Shown here in pieces: positions 24,613 through 32,800 of a DNA stretch of 64,000 bases (the first letter of the stretch is position 1; each line of letters opens with the position of its first letter). Below the pieces are notes generated by a model. It searched no databases. It worked only from the letters and a program-made list of their open reading frames with translations, and was not told the DNA's origin. Origin of the DNA: Bacteroidales bacterium UBA5349 (GTDB lineage: Bacteria > Bacteroidota > Bacteroidia > Bacteroidales > Tenuifilaceae); assembly GCA_002410065.1 (NCBI GenBank), contig DHQB01000002.1, positions 1 to 64,000 on the forward strand, written 5' to 3'. Position numbers and translations under genes: made by a program.

Positions 24613-26241
24613 TTACTCCTTCATGTAAGGGTAACGATAATCAGTTGCAGGAACAAAAGTTTCCTTAATGGTGCGAGGGCTTACCCACCTTACAAGGTTA
24701 AACTCACCACCAGCCTTATCGTTTGTACCAGATGCACGTGACCCCCCAAAAGGCTGAAGTCCAACTATTGCACCCGTTGGTTTATCGTTAATGTAGAAGT
24801 TACCTGCAGCATAGCGAAGTTTTTCGCACAAAACACTCAATGCTACTCTGTCTCTACCAAAAATTGCACCTGTAAGCGCATAGGGCGATGTTGTATCACA
24901 AAGTTCAACAGTTTTATCTAAATCCTCATCTTCATAAACATAAACAGTTAAAACTGGGCCAAAAATCTCCTCAGTCATCGTTTTGAAGCGAGGGTTGGTT
25001 GTTTCGATAACAGTTGGACGAACAAAATAGCCTACAGACTTATCATAAGTTCCTCCAGCAATTATTGTAGCTTCGCTTGATGATTTAGCATAGTCAATGT
25101 AACTTGCAATTAGGTCGAATGATTTTTCGTCAATTACAGCATTCATAAAATTTTTGGGGTCCATCACATCACCCATCTTGATACCCTCAATGGTTTCAAC
25201 CATTTGCTTTTTAATGCTAGGCCAAAGTGATTTTGGAACGTACATACGAGAGGATGCTGAACATTTTTGCCCTTGATACTCAAAGGATCCCATAACTGCA
25301 CTTATCGACACATCAGAGGCGTTAGCTGAAGGATGAACAAAAATAAAATCTTTCCCCCCGGTTTCGCCAACCAAGCGAGGATATGATTTGTATTTAGTGA
25401 GGTTCTTTGCCACGCCTTGCCATAATGAGTTGAACGTGCCATTTGAGCCTGTAAAGTGAATGCCTGCTAAATCGGGCGAATTAAGTACCTCATTGCCAAT
25501 TACAGAGCCAGTACCTGGTACAAAATTAATTACCCCATCGGGCAAGCCAGCCTCCATAAATACCTGCATTAGGTAGTAGTTAGACAAAACAGATGTAGTT
25601 GCAGGTTTCCAAACGGTTGTATTACCCATCATTACGGGGCCCATATTCAGGTTTGATGCAATTGAAGTAAAGTTGAATGGGCTAACAGAAAAGACAAACC
25701 CTTCTAGCGCCCTAAACTGCATTCTGTTTAGCTGATTAAATGCTGACCTAGGCTGCATGCCATAAATATTACTGGCAAAATAAGCATTGTATTTCAGAAA
25801 GTCTATTAACTCGCAAACAGCATCAATCTCGGATTGAAACATATTTTTGCTCTGTCCAAGCATTGTTGAGGCACTAATTAGGGCGCGATACTTTGTAGCA
25901 ACTAGTTCAGCTGCTTTCAACAAAATAGAACCCCTCAATGAACACGCTAGGCTTGACCAAATTTTATGTGCATCCAAAGCACTTTTAATGGCCATATTAA
26001 CCTCTTTAGCAGTTGCTTTATGGTAGGTTGCCAAAACATGACCATGGTTGTGGGGCATTACTACTTTACCTATATCTCCCGTGCGAACTTCCTTACCTCC
26101 AATAATTAAAGGTATCTCAATCTCAATAGATGATTGTCTTTTAAGTTCAGCGTCTAAAGCAATACGCTCGGGGCTTCCCTTTAGATACTCGTATATTTTC
26201 TCGTTATTGGGTAACGGGAAATTGTAGATTGCATTATTCAT
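24613..26241 (-). CDS. pruA: L-glutamate gamma-semialdehyde (1-pyrroline-5-carboxylate) dehydrogenase
   Basis: An aldehyde dehydrogenase of 542 residues that oxidises P5C/glutamate semialdehyde to glutamate with NAD+, the second step of proline catabolism. Visible signatures are VSPFNFTSIASNLNMGPVMMGNTTVWKPA, split here as the substrate and NAD-binding region, then FTGSNGTFN, the catalytic Glu in VGETGGKDF and the catalytic Cys in GQKCSASSR, and FGPVLTVYVYED. Length is that of the stand-alone bacterial and eukaryotic-like type rather than the PutA fusion. No proline dehydrogenase gene is adjacent. It has its own promoter and terminator. Confidence 0.95.
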   Translation of the reverse strand: MNNAIYNFPLPNNEKIYEYLKGSPERIALDAELKRQSSIEIEIPLIIGGKEVRTGDIGKVVMPHNHGHVLATYHKATAKEVNMAIKSALDAHKIWSSLACSLRGSILLKAAELVATKYRALISASTMLGQSKNMFQSEIDAVCELIDFLKYNAYFASNIYGMQPRSAFNQLNRMQFRALEGFVFSVSPFNFTSIASNLNMGPVMMGNTTVWKPATTSVLSNYYLMQVFMEAGLPDGVINFVPGTGSVIGNEVLNSPDLAGIHFTGSNGTFNSLWQGVAKNLTKYKSYPRLVGETGGKDFIFVHPSANASDVSISAVMGSFEYQGQKCSASSRMYVPKSLWPSIKKQMVETIEGIKMGDVMDPKNFMNAVIDEKSFDLIASYIDYAKSSSEATIIAGGTYDKSVGYFVRPTVIETTNPRFKTMTEEIFGPVLTVYVYEDEDLDKTVELCDTTSPYALTGAIFGRDRVALSVLCEKLRYAAGNFYINDKPTGAIVGLQPFGGSRASGTNDKAGGEFNLVRWVSPRTIKETFVPATDYRYPYMKE

Positions 26242-26288
26242 TATATTAGGTTTTAAAATTTCGTTATGTATAAATTAGCATATCGCTG

Positions 26289-26296
26289 CAAAACTA
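26289..26296 (-). promoter_or_regulatory. -7 box (TAGTTTTG) for pruA
   Basis: A TAnnTTTG match on the minus strand, 48 bases upstream of the pruA ATG and downstream of the hydrogenase terminator. A TTTG lies upstream at about 15-bp spacing. Confidence 0.5.
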
Positions 26297-26354
26297 ACTA
26301 TTATAATAAACCAAAAAAATAGTAATTTGTTTTAAAACGATAAAATGGCATAAA

Positions 26355-26387
26355 AAAAATGAGCCAGTAAATTGCTGGCTCATTTTT
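26355..26387 (-). terminator. Terminator of the hydrogenase operon
   Basis: A perfect 13-bp stem (26355-26367 with 26375-26387, core TGAGCCAG/CTGGCTCA) with A/T runs on both sides lies 20 bases after the hydC stop. It separates the ten-gene operon from pruA. Confidence 0.85.
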
Positions 26388-26406
26388 AGACTGAAAATAT
26401 ATAAGA

Positions 26407-26889
26407 TTACTCGTATTCCTTAAGAATATCCTTAACCCCATCGGGTGAAACACGACCATAAACTTTCTCGCCAATTAGCACTACAGGTGCTAAACCACAA
26501 GCGCCAACGCAACGTAGGCAACCTAATGAGAATTTACCGTCGGGAGTTGTTTCTCCAATCTTAATGTTAAGTACTTTCTTAAATTCATCAACCACTTTTT
26601 CGGCTCCACGCACGTAGCAAGCTGTACCTGTACAAATGCTAATGGGGTGTTGGCCTTTTGGAGTCAAGGAAAAGAATGAATAAAAGGTTACTACTCCGTA
26701 AACTTTAGCTACGGAAACGTTTAGCTCTTGTGCTATAATTTCCTGAACCTCGGCGGGTAAATAGCCAAAGTGAGTTTGGGCCTGGTGAAGCACGTTAATA
26801 AGTTCACCAGCTTTGTTATTGAAGGATTTGCAAATCGCCTTGAGCTTGACAACATCCTCCTTTTTTAGCTCAACTTTAATATGTGACAT
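26407..26889 (-). CDS. hydC: HydC, NuoE-like [2Fe-2S] subunit of bifurcating [FeFe]-hydrogenase
   Basis: A 160-residue thioredoxin-fold [2Fe-2S] subunit homologous to NuoE. The four ligands are Cys86 and Cys91 (ICTGTACYVRGA) and Cys127 and Cys131 (LRCVGACGLAP). The N-terminal helices (VLHQAQTHFGYLP, then VYGVVTFYSFF) are standard for the family. With HydA and HydB it would form the trimeric complex that couples NADH and reduced ferredoxin oxidation to H2 formation, or the reverse. It is the last gene of the operon, 15 bases after hydA, and is followed by a strong terminator. Confidence 0.93.
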   Translation of the reverse strand: MSHIKVELKKEDVVKLKAICKSFNNKAGELINVLHQAQTHFGYLPAEVQEIIAQELNVSVAKVYGVVTFYSFFSLTPKGQHPISICTGTACYVRGAEKVVDEFKKVLNIKIGETTPDGKFSLGCLRCVGACGLAPVVLIGEKVYGRVSPDGVKDILKEYE

Positions 26890-26904
26890 GACTAATCCTC
26901 CAAT

Positions 26905-28680
26905 TTAAATGTAAATATCTTTTACTCCTTTATCAAAATAGTGGGTATGTAGCAAGTGGTGTGCCTTCTCGCTCATTGGTTTACCAAGGAAATCCTCATA
27001 AAGTTTTATGATATAAGGATTCTCGTGTGATTTTCTGATTGGCTTACCAGCATCCTCGCGGTAAATAGCCTCAAAACGAGCTTTAATAATCGAGCTATCA
27101 CCATGGTGAAGTGGCTGTCCACCTCCACCGATACATCCACCGGGGCAAGCCATTACCTCAATTGCATGGTAATTCGCTCTTCCGCTACGTACTTCCTCTA
27201 GTAATTGACGAGCATTAGCCAGGCCGTGAGCGATACCAATATTAATTGGCAGTCCGTTGAAATCAACAGTTGCTGAACGAATTCCCTCCATCCCTCGCAA
27301 CGCCTTAAAGTCAATCTTCTCTAGTTTCTTACCTGTCTGTATCTCGTATGCTGTACGTGTAGCAGCCTCAATAACACCTCCAGTAGCACCAAAAATTACA
27401 GCAGCACCAGTTGACTCACCCATTGGACGGTCAAAATCTTCATCTTCAAGATCAGCTAGGTTAATGTTAAACTCCTTAATAAGATGTGCCAACTCACGAG
27501 TAGAAATTGAGAAGTCAACATCAGGGTTCCCATTTACCTTAAACTCGTCGCGTTGAGCTTCGTATTTTTTAGCAAGGCAGGGCATAACTGAAACCACAAC
27601 TAAATCTTCGCGCTTAATCTTCATCATATCAGCAAAGTAAGTTTTGGCAATAGCACCAAACATTTGCTGTGGCGATTTAGCAGTTGATGGAACATCAAGC
27701 ATGTCGCTAAAGTTGTGCTCGAAGAAGTTTACCCATGCTGGGCAGCAACTAGTAAGGATAGGTAACTTCACAGTTTTATCACCACCTAAGTGACGAGTTA
27801 AACGGTCAAGTAGTTCAGTACCCTCTTCCATAATGGTTAAGTCAGCTGCAAAGTCGGTATCGAACACATGATGGAATCCAATTTGACGAAGAGCATTCAC
27901 CATTTTACCTGTTACAATAGTACCTGGTTTCATTCCAAACTCCTCACCTAATGCAACACGAACTGCTGGTGCAGTTTGAACTATTACCGTTTTTGTTGGG
28001 TCGGAAAGAGCACGAATTACTGCAGGAGTATGGTCAACCTCGGTTAATGCTCCTGTTGGGCAAACTGCAACACACTGGCCGCAATATGTACATGGCGACT
28101 TATCAAGATCTTGCTCAAAAGCAGGGGCAACTGCAGCGTTGAACCCACGGTTAAATGCGTTAAGAGCACCCACAGTTTGTACATCGTTACACATCATTTC
28201 ACACCTACGGCACATTATACACTTGTCGAGGTCGCGAATAATTGAAGGTGATGTATCCATCCGATAAGTACTCATCTCAGCAAACTCCTGTCCTGGAATA
28301 TGGCGTACACCTAATTTGATAGCCATATCCTGTAATTCGCAATGACCACTCTTGGCACAGGTTAAACAGTCCTTTGGGTGATCGCTCAGAATAAGCTCCA
28401 AAATAGTTCTGCGGGCATTAATTACACGCATAGTGTGTGTTTTTACCACCATACCCTCAGTACAGTCAGTAGAGCATGAAGGAGCTAAGTTTCTACGTCC
28501 TTCTACTTCAACAACACAAATACGGCAACCTGCAGGTTTATTCTCAATATTAAGGTCCTTAAGTTCCATGTAGCAAAGCACAGGAATATCAATCCCCAAT
28601 TGCTTAGCAGCTTTGTAAATTGTAGTTCCTTTGGGAACTTCAATTACCTTTTTATCTATAGTAAGTTTTATTGTTTCCAT
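26905..28680 (-). CDS. hydA: HydA, catalytic subunit of NAD/ferredoxin-linked [FeFe]-hydrogenase
   Basis: A 591-residue H2-producing or H2-oxidising subunit. In order: an N-terminal [2Fe-2S] domain (Cys36, Cys52, Cys55 and Cys69 or 73), a His-ligated [4Fe-4S] site (His101, Cys105, Cys108, Cys114), two [4Fe-4S] clusters (Cys154/157/160/164 and Cys197/200/203/207), then the H-cluster domain. All H-cluster motifs are intact: TSCCPAW (Cys312, Cys313), MPCLAKKYE (Cys368) and EVMACPGGCIGGGGQP (Cys512, Cys516), ending in the small-subunit-like tail. I see no extra C-terminal cluster. HydB and HydC beside it point to the bifurcating group A type. Maturases HydEFG are not in the window. Confidence 0.96.
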   Translation of the reverse strand: METIKLTIDKKVIEVPKGTTIYKAAKQLGIDIPVLCYMELKDLNIENKPAGCRICVVEVEGRRNLAPSCSTDCTEGMVVKTHTMRVINARRTILELILSDHPKDCLTCAKSGHCELQDMAIKLGVRHIPGQEFAEMSTYRMDTSPSIIRDLDKCIMCRRCEMMCNDVQTVGALNAFNRGFNAAVAPAFEQDLDKSPCTYCGQCVAVCPTGALTEVDHTPAVIRALSDPTKTVIVQTAPAVRVALGEEFGMKPGTIVTGKMVNALRQIGFHHVFDTDFAADLTIMEEGTELLDRLTRHLGGDKTVKLPILTSCCPAWVNFFEHNFSDMLDVPSTAKSPQQMFGAIAKTYFADMMKIKREDLVVVSVMPCLAKKYEAQRDEFKVNGNPDVDFSISTRELAHLIKEFNINLADLEDEDFDRPMGESTGAAVIFGATGGVIEAATRTAYEIQTGKKLEKIDFKALRGMEGIRSATVDFNGLPINIGIAHGLANARQLLEEVRSGRANYHAIEVMACPGGCIGGGGQPLHHGDSSIIKARFEAIYREDAGKPIRKSHENPYIIKLYEDFLGKPMSEKAHHLLHTHYFDKGVKDIYI

Positions 28681-28696
28681 TTATCCTACTCCCCTA

Positions 28697-30487
28697 TTAT
28701 ATAATGTTAATGGCACTAAATTTACACTTCTCCATACAAGCACCACACTTAATACATATGGTAGTATCGATAAAGTGAGGCTTCTTACGTTCACCACTAA
28801 TAGCGTTAACTGGGCAAACCCTTGCGCAAGCGGTACAGCCAACACAAGCTTCTTGATCGATTACATACTGCATAAGTGATTTACAATGACCAGCGCGGCA
28901 CTTATGATCCTTAACGTGCTCTACATACTCATCGTAGAAGTTATCGAGGGTTGAAAGTACTGGGTTTGGAGAAGTTTGACCAAGTCCACAGAGTGATGTG
29001 TCCTTAATAACCTCACCAAGATTACGAAGCCTATCAAGGTCTTCCATGGTTCCGTTACCATCAGTAATGCGAGTAAGTAGTTCGTGCATTCGCTTGTTGC
29101 CAATACGGCAAGGTGAACATTTTCCGCAGCTTTCCTCAACAGTAAATTCGAGGTAAAATTTAGCTATAGAAACCATACAGTCATCCTCGTCCAAAACAAT
29201 CATACCGCCCGATCCCATCATTGAACCTGATGCAAGAAGGCTATCATAGTCGATTTTTGTGTCGAGGTGTTTTTCAGTTAAACAGCCTCCTGATGGCCCA
29301 CCAGTTTGAACTGCTTTAAACTTTTTGCCATCCTTAATGCCTCCGCCAATCTCATAAATAATCTCGCGAAGGGTAATTCCCATTGGAACCTCAATAAGGC
29401 CTACGTTGTTAATTTTACCTGCAAGGGCAAATACTTTAGTTCCTTTTGATTTTTCGGTTCCTATTGCTGAAAACCATTTGTGGCCCTTAAGGAAAATAAC
29501 GGGTACGTTAGCATATGTTTCAACGTTATTAACGTTTGATGGCTTGTCAAGGTATCCTTTTTCAGCAGGGAATGGAGGTTTAACCGTAGGTTCACCTCTT
29601 TCACCTTGCATTGATTGGATTAGAGCTGTTTCCTCACCGCAAACAAAAGCACCAGCACCATAACGTAGTTCGATGTCGAAATCGAAACCACTACCAAGAA
29701 TATCTTTTCCTAATAGACCAAACTCACGTGCTTGACCAAGTGCTGTAACTAATCTTTTAATTGCAAGAGGGTACTCAGCACGAATGTAAACCAAACCCTT
29801 GGTTGCACCAATACAGAATCCGTTAATGGTCATTGCCTCAATCACTGAGTGAGGGTCACCTTCAAGAATTGAACGATCCATAAATGCACCTGGGTCACCC
29901 TCATCGGCATTACAGATTACATACTTCTGATCGGCTTTGTTCTTTGAAGCAAACTCCCACTTTAATCCTGTTGGAAAGCCTCCTCCTCCACGTCCGCGAA
30001 GACCAGATTTTTTCAGCTCATCGATAGCTGCCTGTGCTCCCATCTCGAGTACTTGGCCTAAGGCCTGATAGCCTTCACGAGCAATATACTCATCGATATT
30101 CTCAGGGTTAATAACACCGCAATTGCGAAGAGCAATACGAATTTGTTTTTGGTAAAAGCCCATGTGCTTTGAATCGCTCACATGCTCTTTGTTAGTTGGG
30201 TCGGTATAAAGTAAGCGACTTACCTTACGACCTTTAACAAGGTGTTCTGCAACTATTTCAGCAGCATCAGTTGTTTTTACTTGGGTATAAAAAGTGTTAT
30301 CAGGTAATACCTTAACGATTGGACCCTTTTCACAGAATCCAAAACAACCAGTCATAATTACCTGCACCTCATTTTCGAGACCATGTTTAGCCAGTTCGGC
30401 CTTAAGGGTCTCAGCAATGGTATCGCTTTCGGAAGCCATGCATCCAGTTCCACCGCAGATAAGTAGGTGCGATTTGTATTTTGCCAT
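28697..30487 (-). CDS. hydB: HydB, NuoF-like flavoprotein subunit of bifurcating [FeFe]-hydrogenase
   Basis: A 596-residue subunit that binds FMN and NAD(H) and is the likely site of bifurcation. The N-terminal thioredoxin-like [2Fe-2S] domain has CGGTGC and TGCFGFC (Cys11, Cys16, Cys48, Cys52). The NuoF core shows GLRGRGGGGFPTGLKW, CNADEGDPGAFMDR and GAGAFVCGEETALI. A [4Fe-4S] site is at ESCGKCSPCRIG, and the C-terminus adds a two-cluster ferredoxin domain (CVGCTACARVC and CIKCGACMEKC). The domain layout matches HydB of Thermotoga-type hydrogenases rather than complex I. It sits 16 bases upstream of hydA. Confidence 0.95.
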   Translation of the reverse strand: MAKYKSHLLICGGTGCMASESDTIAETLKAELAKHGLENEVQVIMTGCFGFCEKGPIVKVLPDNTFYTQVKTTDAAEIVAEHLVKGRKVSRLLYTDPTNKEHVSDSKHMGFYQKQIRIALRNCGVINPENIDEYIAREGYQALGQVLEMGAQAAIDELKKSGLRGRGGGGFPTGLKWEFASKNKADQKYVICNADEGDPGAFMDRSILEGDPHSVIEAMTINGFCIGATKGLVYIRAEYPLAIKRLVTALGQAREFGLLGKDILGSGFDFDIELRYGAGAFVCGEETALIQSMQGERGEPTVKPPFPAEKGYLDKPSNVNNVETYANVPVIFLKGHKWFSAIGTEKSKGTKVFALAGKINNVGLIEVPMGITLREIIYEIGGGIKDGKKFKAVQTGGPSGGCLTEKHLDTKIDYDSLLASGSMMGSGGMIVLDEDDCMVSIAKFYLEFTVEESCGKCSPCRIGNKRMHELLTRITDGNGTMEDLDRLRNLGEVIKDTSLCGLGQTSPNPVLSTLDNFYDEYVEHVKDHKCRAGHCKSLMQYVIDQEACVGCTACARVCPVNAISGERKKPHFIDTTICIKCGACMEKCKFSAINII

Positions 30488-30511
30488 TATTATATCCTCC
30501 TTTAGTAGCGG

Positions 30512-30910
30512 TTATTTATTGTCTATTGTATTGTAATTTACCGGGATAATGCCTTCAACCAGTTCACCGTTTTTGATATATCTTTCAATAATCTCATCGG
30601 CCTTCTTTTTGTCGACATAACCAAAAACAACAGGTTCTTGTTTTGGTAATTTCACCTCAATGGTAGGTTCGGCATAGCAGTAGCCCATACAACCTGTTTG
30701 AGTAACCACCGCATCGATGCTTCTTTTCTCAAGTTCATCGATTAAAAATTCCATTACGGTTTTAGCTCCAGAAGCGATACCACAAGTTGCCATGGCAACT
30801 TTAATCTGCACGTGGCTATCGGGATCCTCGCCTTTTTCTCTTAGGTCAACCTTAGACTGAAGCTGCTCCTTCATCTTTTTAAGGTCGGCCAAGGATTTTA
30901 CTTTTGTCAT
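30512..30910 (-). CDS. Thioredoxin-like [2Fe-2S] ferredoxin protein of the hydrogenase operon
   Basis: A 132-residue protein with a thioredoxin-like [2Fe-2S] domain: ATCGIASGAK and TGCMGYCYAEP supply Cys49-type and Cys79/83-type ligands. It resembles the N-terminal domain of HydB as a separate protein. Homologues stand at the same place in many bifurcating hydrogenase operons; a role in electron transfer or regulation has been suggested but is not established. It lies 24 bases upstream of hydB and 127 bases downstream of the GHKL ATPase gene. Confidence 0.85.
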   Translation of the reverse strand: MTKVKSLADLKKMKEQLQSKVDLREKGEDPDSHVQIKVAMATCGIASGAKTVMEFLIDELEKRSIDAVVTQTGCMGYCYAEPTIEVKLPKQEPVVFGYVDKKKADEIIERYIKNGELVEGIIPVNYNTIDNK

Positions 30911-31036
30911 ATTATGGTTCCTTTTATTTGTGTGTTAATAAACTAACAATTGAACTATATTTTAGGAGAGCAAAATTATTTAATATGTAACACATTTTAA
31001 GTAAAAGGCTTATGTTATATAACCTAGGATAGCTAT

Positions 31037-31573
31037 TTATAACTCTTCTAAATTCGAACTAATCATTTCCTTTAACATTTTCCCTACTTCAGGGGTGTTA
31101 ATGGGTATCCCTTCAAGGATTTCGTTCACCTCATTGGTATCGAGCACAAACTCATTTTTGTTCTTTATATGAGTGTATACAAACCTAATATTTGGGTTTG
31201 CGGCAATGAGCATTACAACTACCCCGGTAATATCGCCTAGTGGCTGCCTGTCGATATGATTTAGGCCAAGGGTTGCAATTACTTTTGTTCCTTTTCCCAA
31301 CTCGGATTCAATGTGTAATTTTCCGCCAGTATTCTTGCACGCATCGTTAAGTAGTGGCAAGCCTAAGCCTACCTTACGGGTTGTTCTAGAGGTTGTATAA
31401 GGATCAATTACTTTAGCCACAACTTCAGGTTTCATTCCCTTTCCATCGTCCGATAGTTCAATGGTTAAAATATCAAGTTCGGTATCCTCATCAATGGTAA
31501 TACCGATTTTTTTTGCACCTGCAACAATTGAATTCTGTGCAATATCAAGTATATGCAACGATAGCTCTTTCAT
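31037..31573 (-). CDS. GHKL ATPase (histidine-kinase-like ATP-binding protein)
   Basis: A 178-residue soluble protein with a complete HATPase_c fold but no HisKA domain: N box HILDIAQNSIVAGAKKI, G1 DDGKGM and G2 GLGLPLL with a lid TTSRTTRKV. The C-terminal 60 residues are an extra domain. Proteins of this kind accompany bifurcating hydrogenases in Thermotoga and clostridia and probably act as anti-sigma or partner-switch type regulators or Ser/Thr kinases. It belongs to the sensory half of the operon, 41 bases downstream of the PHP gene. Confidence 0.83.
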   Translation of the reverse strand: MKELSLHILDIAQNSIVAGAKKIGITIDEDTELDILTIELSDDGKGMKPEVVAKVIDPYTTSRTTRKVGLGLPLLNDACKNTGGKLHIESELGKGTKVIATLGLNHIDRQPLGDITGVVVMLIAANPNIRFVYTHIKNKNEFVLDTNEVNEILEGIPINTPEVGKMLKEMISSNLEEL

Positions 31574-31614
31574 GGTTTTATGGTATTCTCAAAAAAAGTT
31601 ATTCAAAGGCTATG

Positions 31615-32355
31615 TTAAAAGCCTAAAACTTGTCGTCCTTCTTCCCCTTTTAGTGCTTTTGCTAGTTCATTAAACGTTGGCTCAGCCATTTGATAGCTTG
31701 TGAAGGTTTGGCCAATCTGATCTAGAAAATGTGCATCAGAATTCTTAATTAAAACTGGATTAGATAAGTATGAGTGCTGTGAGAGCAAATCGGATGAATT
31801 CGTTTTCCAAAAAATTTCGAGGGCATCAAATTTTAGGTCAGGGGGAACAAACCCTAACTGGCTAATTATGCTATACCTAGGTCTATCAATATGAGCCGGA
31901 ATAAAAAGTCCTCCAAGAGCATGAACAGTTCGCTCTATGTCATTAATTCCCACATTTAAACCATTAATGAGCAGGGGTTCAATTTCATAAAGAATCTCAT
32001 CATTCTCGTTTACTACAACCTGGTAACCAAAACGTTGAGGATCGTTTGGAATATTTGGCAGATTTAGGTCGATATATTCCTGAAATTTTTCACGTTGTGC
32101 ATCAGTATCGAAGAGACACAGGCAGTGTGCTTCTTCTCGGGTTGTTACCTCAGCTCCATATATTACGGATATACCTAAAGGTTTGGCCAGTTTTCTGATA
32201 ACAGGGCCATGAAGAGTACTATTATGATCGGTTATGGCAATAATATCGATATTTCGGGCCTTAGCCATTTCCACAATATTACGTGGGCTCATATCTAAGT
32301 CTCCGCAGGGTGATAACACAGTATGAATATGTAAATCGGCTTTATAGATTTGCAT
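31615..32355 (-). CDS. PHP-domain metal-dependent phosphoesterase
   Basis: A 246-residue PHP-fold protein. Metal-binding motifs are visible: DLHIHTVLSPCGD (His-x-His near residue 8-10), ITDHNS near 42-46, GAEVTTREEAH near 70 and a late NSDAHFLD. Such proteins act as phosphatases or nucleases on small molecules; the substrate here is unknown. Its conserved presence inside bifurcating hydrogenase operons suggests a role in regulation, for instance removal of a nucleotide or phosphate signal, but this is inference. It is encoded between a DRTGG protein and the GHKL ATPase. Confidence 0.85.
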   Translation of the reverse strand: MQIYKADLHIHTVLSPCGDLDMSPRNIVEMAKARNIDIIAITDHNSTLHGPVIRKLAKPLGISVIYGAEVTTREEAHCLCLFDTDAQREKFQEYIDLNLPNIPNDPQRFGYQVVVNENDEILYEIEPLLINGLNVGINDIERTVHALGGLFIPAHIDRPRYSIISQLGFVPPDLKFDALEIFWKTNSSDLLSQHSYLSNPVLIKNSDAHFLDQIGQTFTSYQMAEPTFNELAKALKGEEGRQVLGF

Positions 32356-32408
32356 TACTTATAAATATATCACATACAGTAAAGCAGTATAATACAAGTG
32401 ATATTTAG

Positions 32409-32744
32409 CTATTTGTTAATTAGTTGATAAATTTTCCCAACAATCTCAAAGGTTTCCAAATCGGTTCCCAGAATTGGTATCTCCTCTTGATTACTCTGAT
32501 CAAGTGTATCAGGCTCAGGTTCAATGTTTTTTACTAATATTATGGCTGCTAACTCTTTTAATGAAGCAATAGCCATAACGTTTTTATGGTTTTGAAGGGT
32601 TACCCATACGTTGCCAGAATCGGCATGCCCCATTACGTCGCTTAGTAAGTCAGACACATATCCACCATCAATCTCTCGGTTAAGGCCAGATTTACCGCTA
32701 TATACCTTTAGGTTTAGCGCTTCTACAATATCAGAAACCAGCAT
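32409..32744 (-). CDS. DRTGG-domain protein
   Basis: A 111-residue stand-alone DRTGG-type domain (LVSDIVEALNLKVYSG, then VSDLLSDVMGHADSGNVWVTLQNHKNV). DRTGG domains occur as regulatory modules next to CBS domains and in HPr kinase/phosphotransacetylase relatives, and they probably bind a nucleotide or metabolite. A second single-domain relative opens the same operon at 34669-35013. Its operon position between the hydrogenase-like sensor gene and the PHP gene indicates a regulatory role. Confidence 0.75.
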   Translation of the reverse strand: MLVSDIVEALNLKVYSGKSGLNREIDGGYVSDLLSDVMGHADSGNVWVTLQNHKNVMAIASLKELAAIILVKNIEPEPDTLDQSNQEEIPILGTDLETFEIVGKIYQLINK

Positions 32745-32800
32745 AGTTTATTTTTCTTTAAAAATTACTAATAGTACAAAAGCATATATTAGGTAGTTAT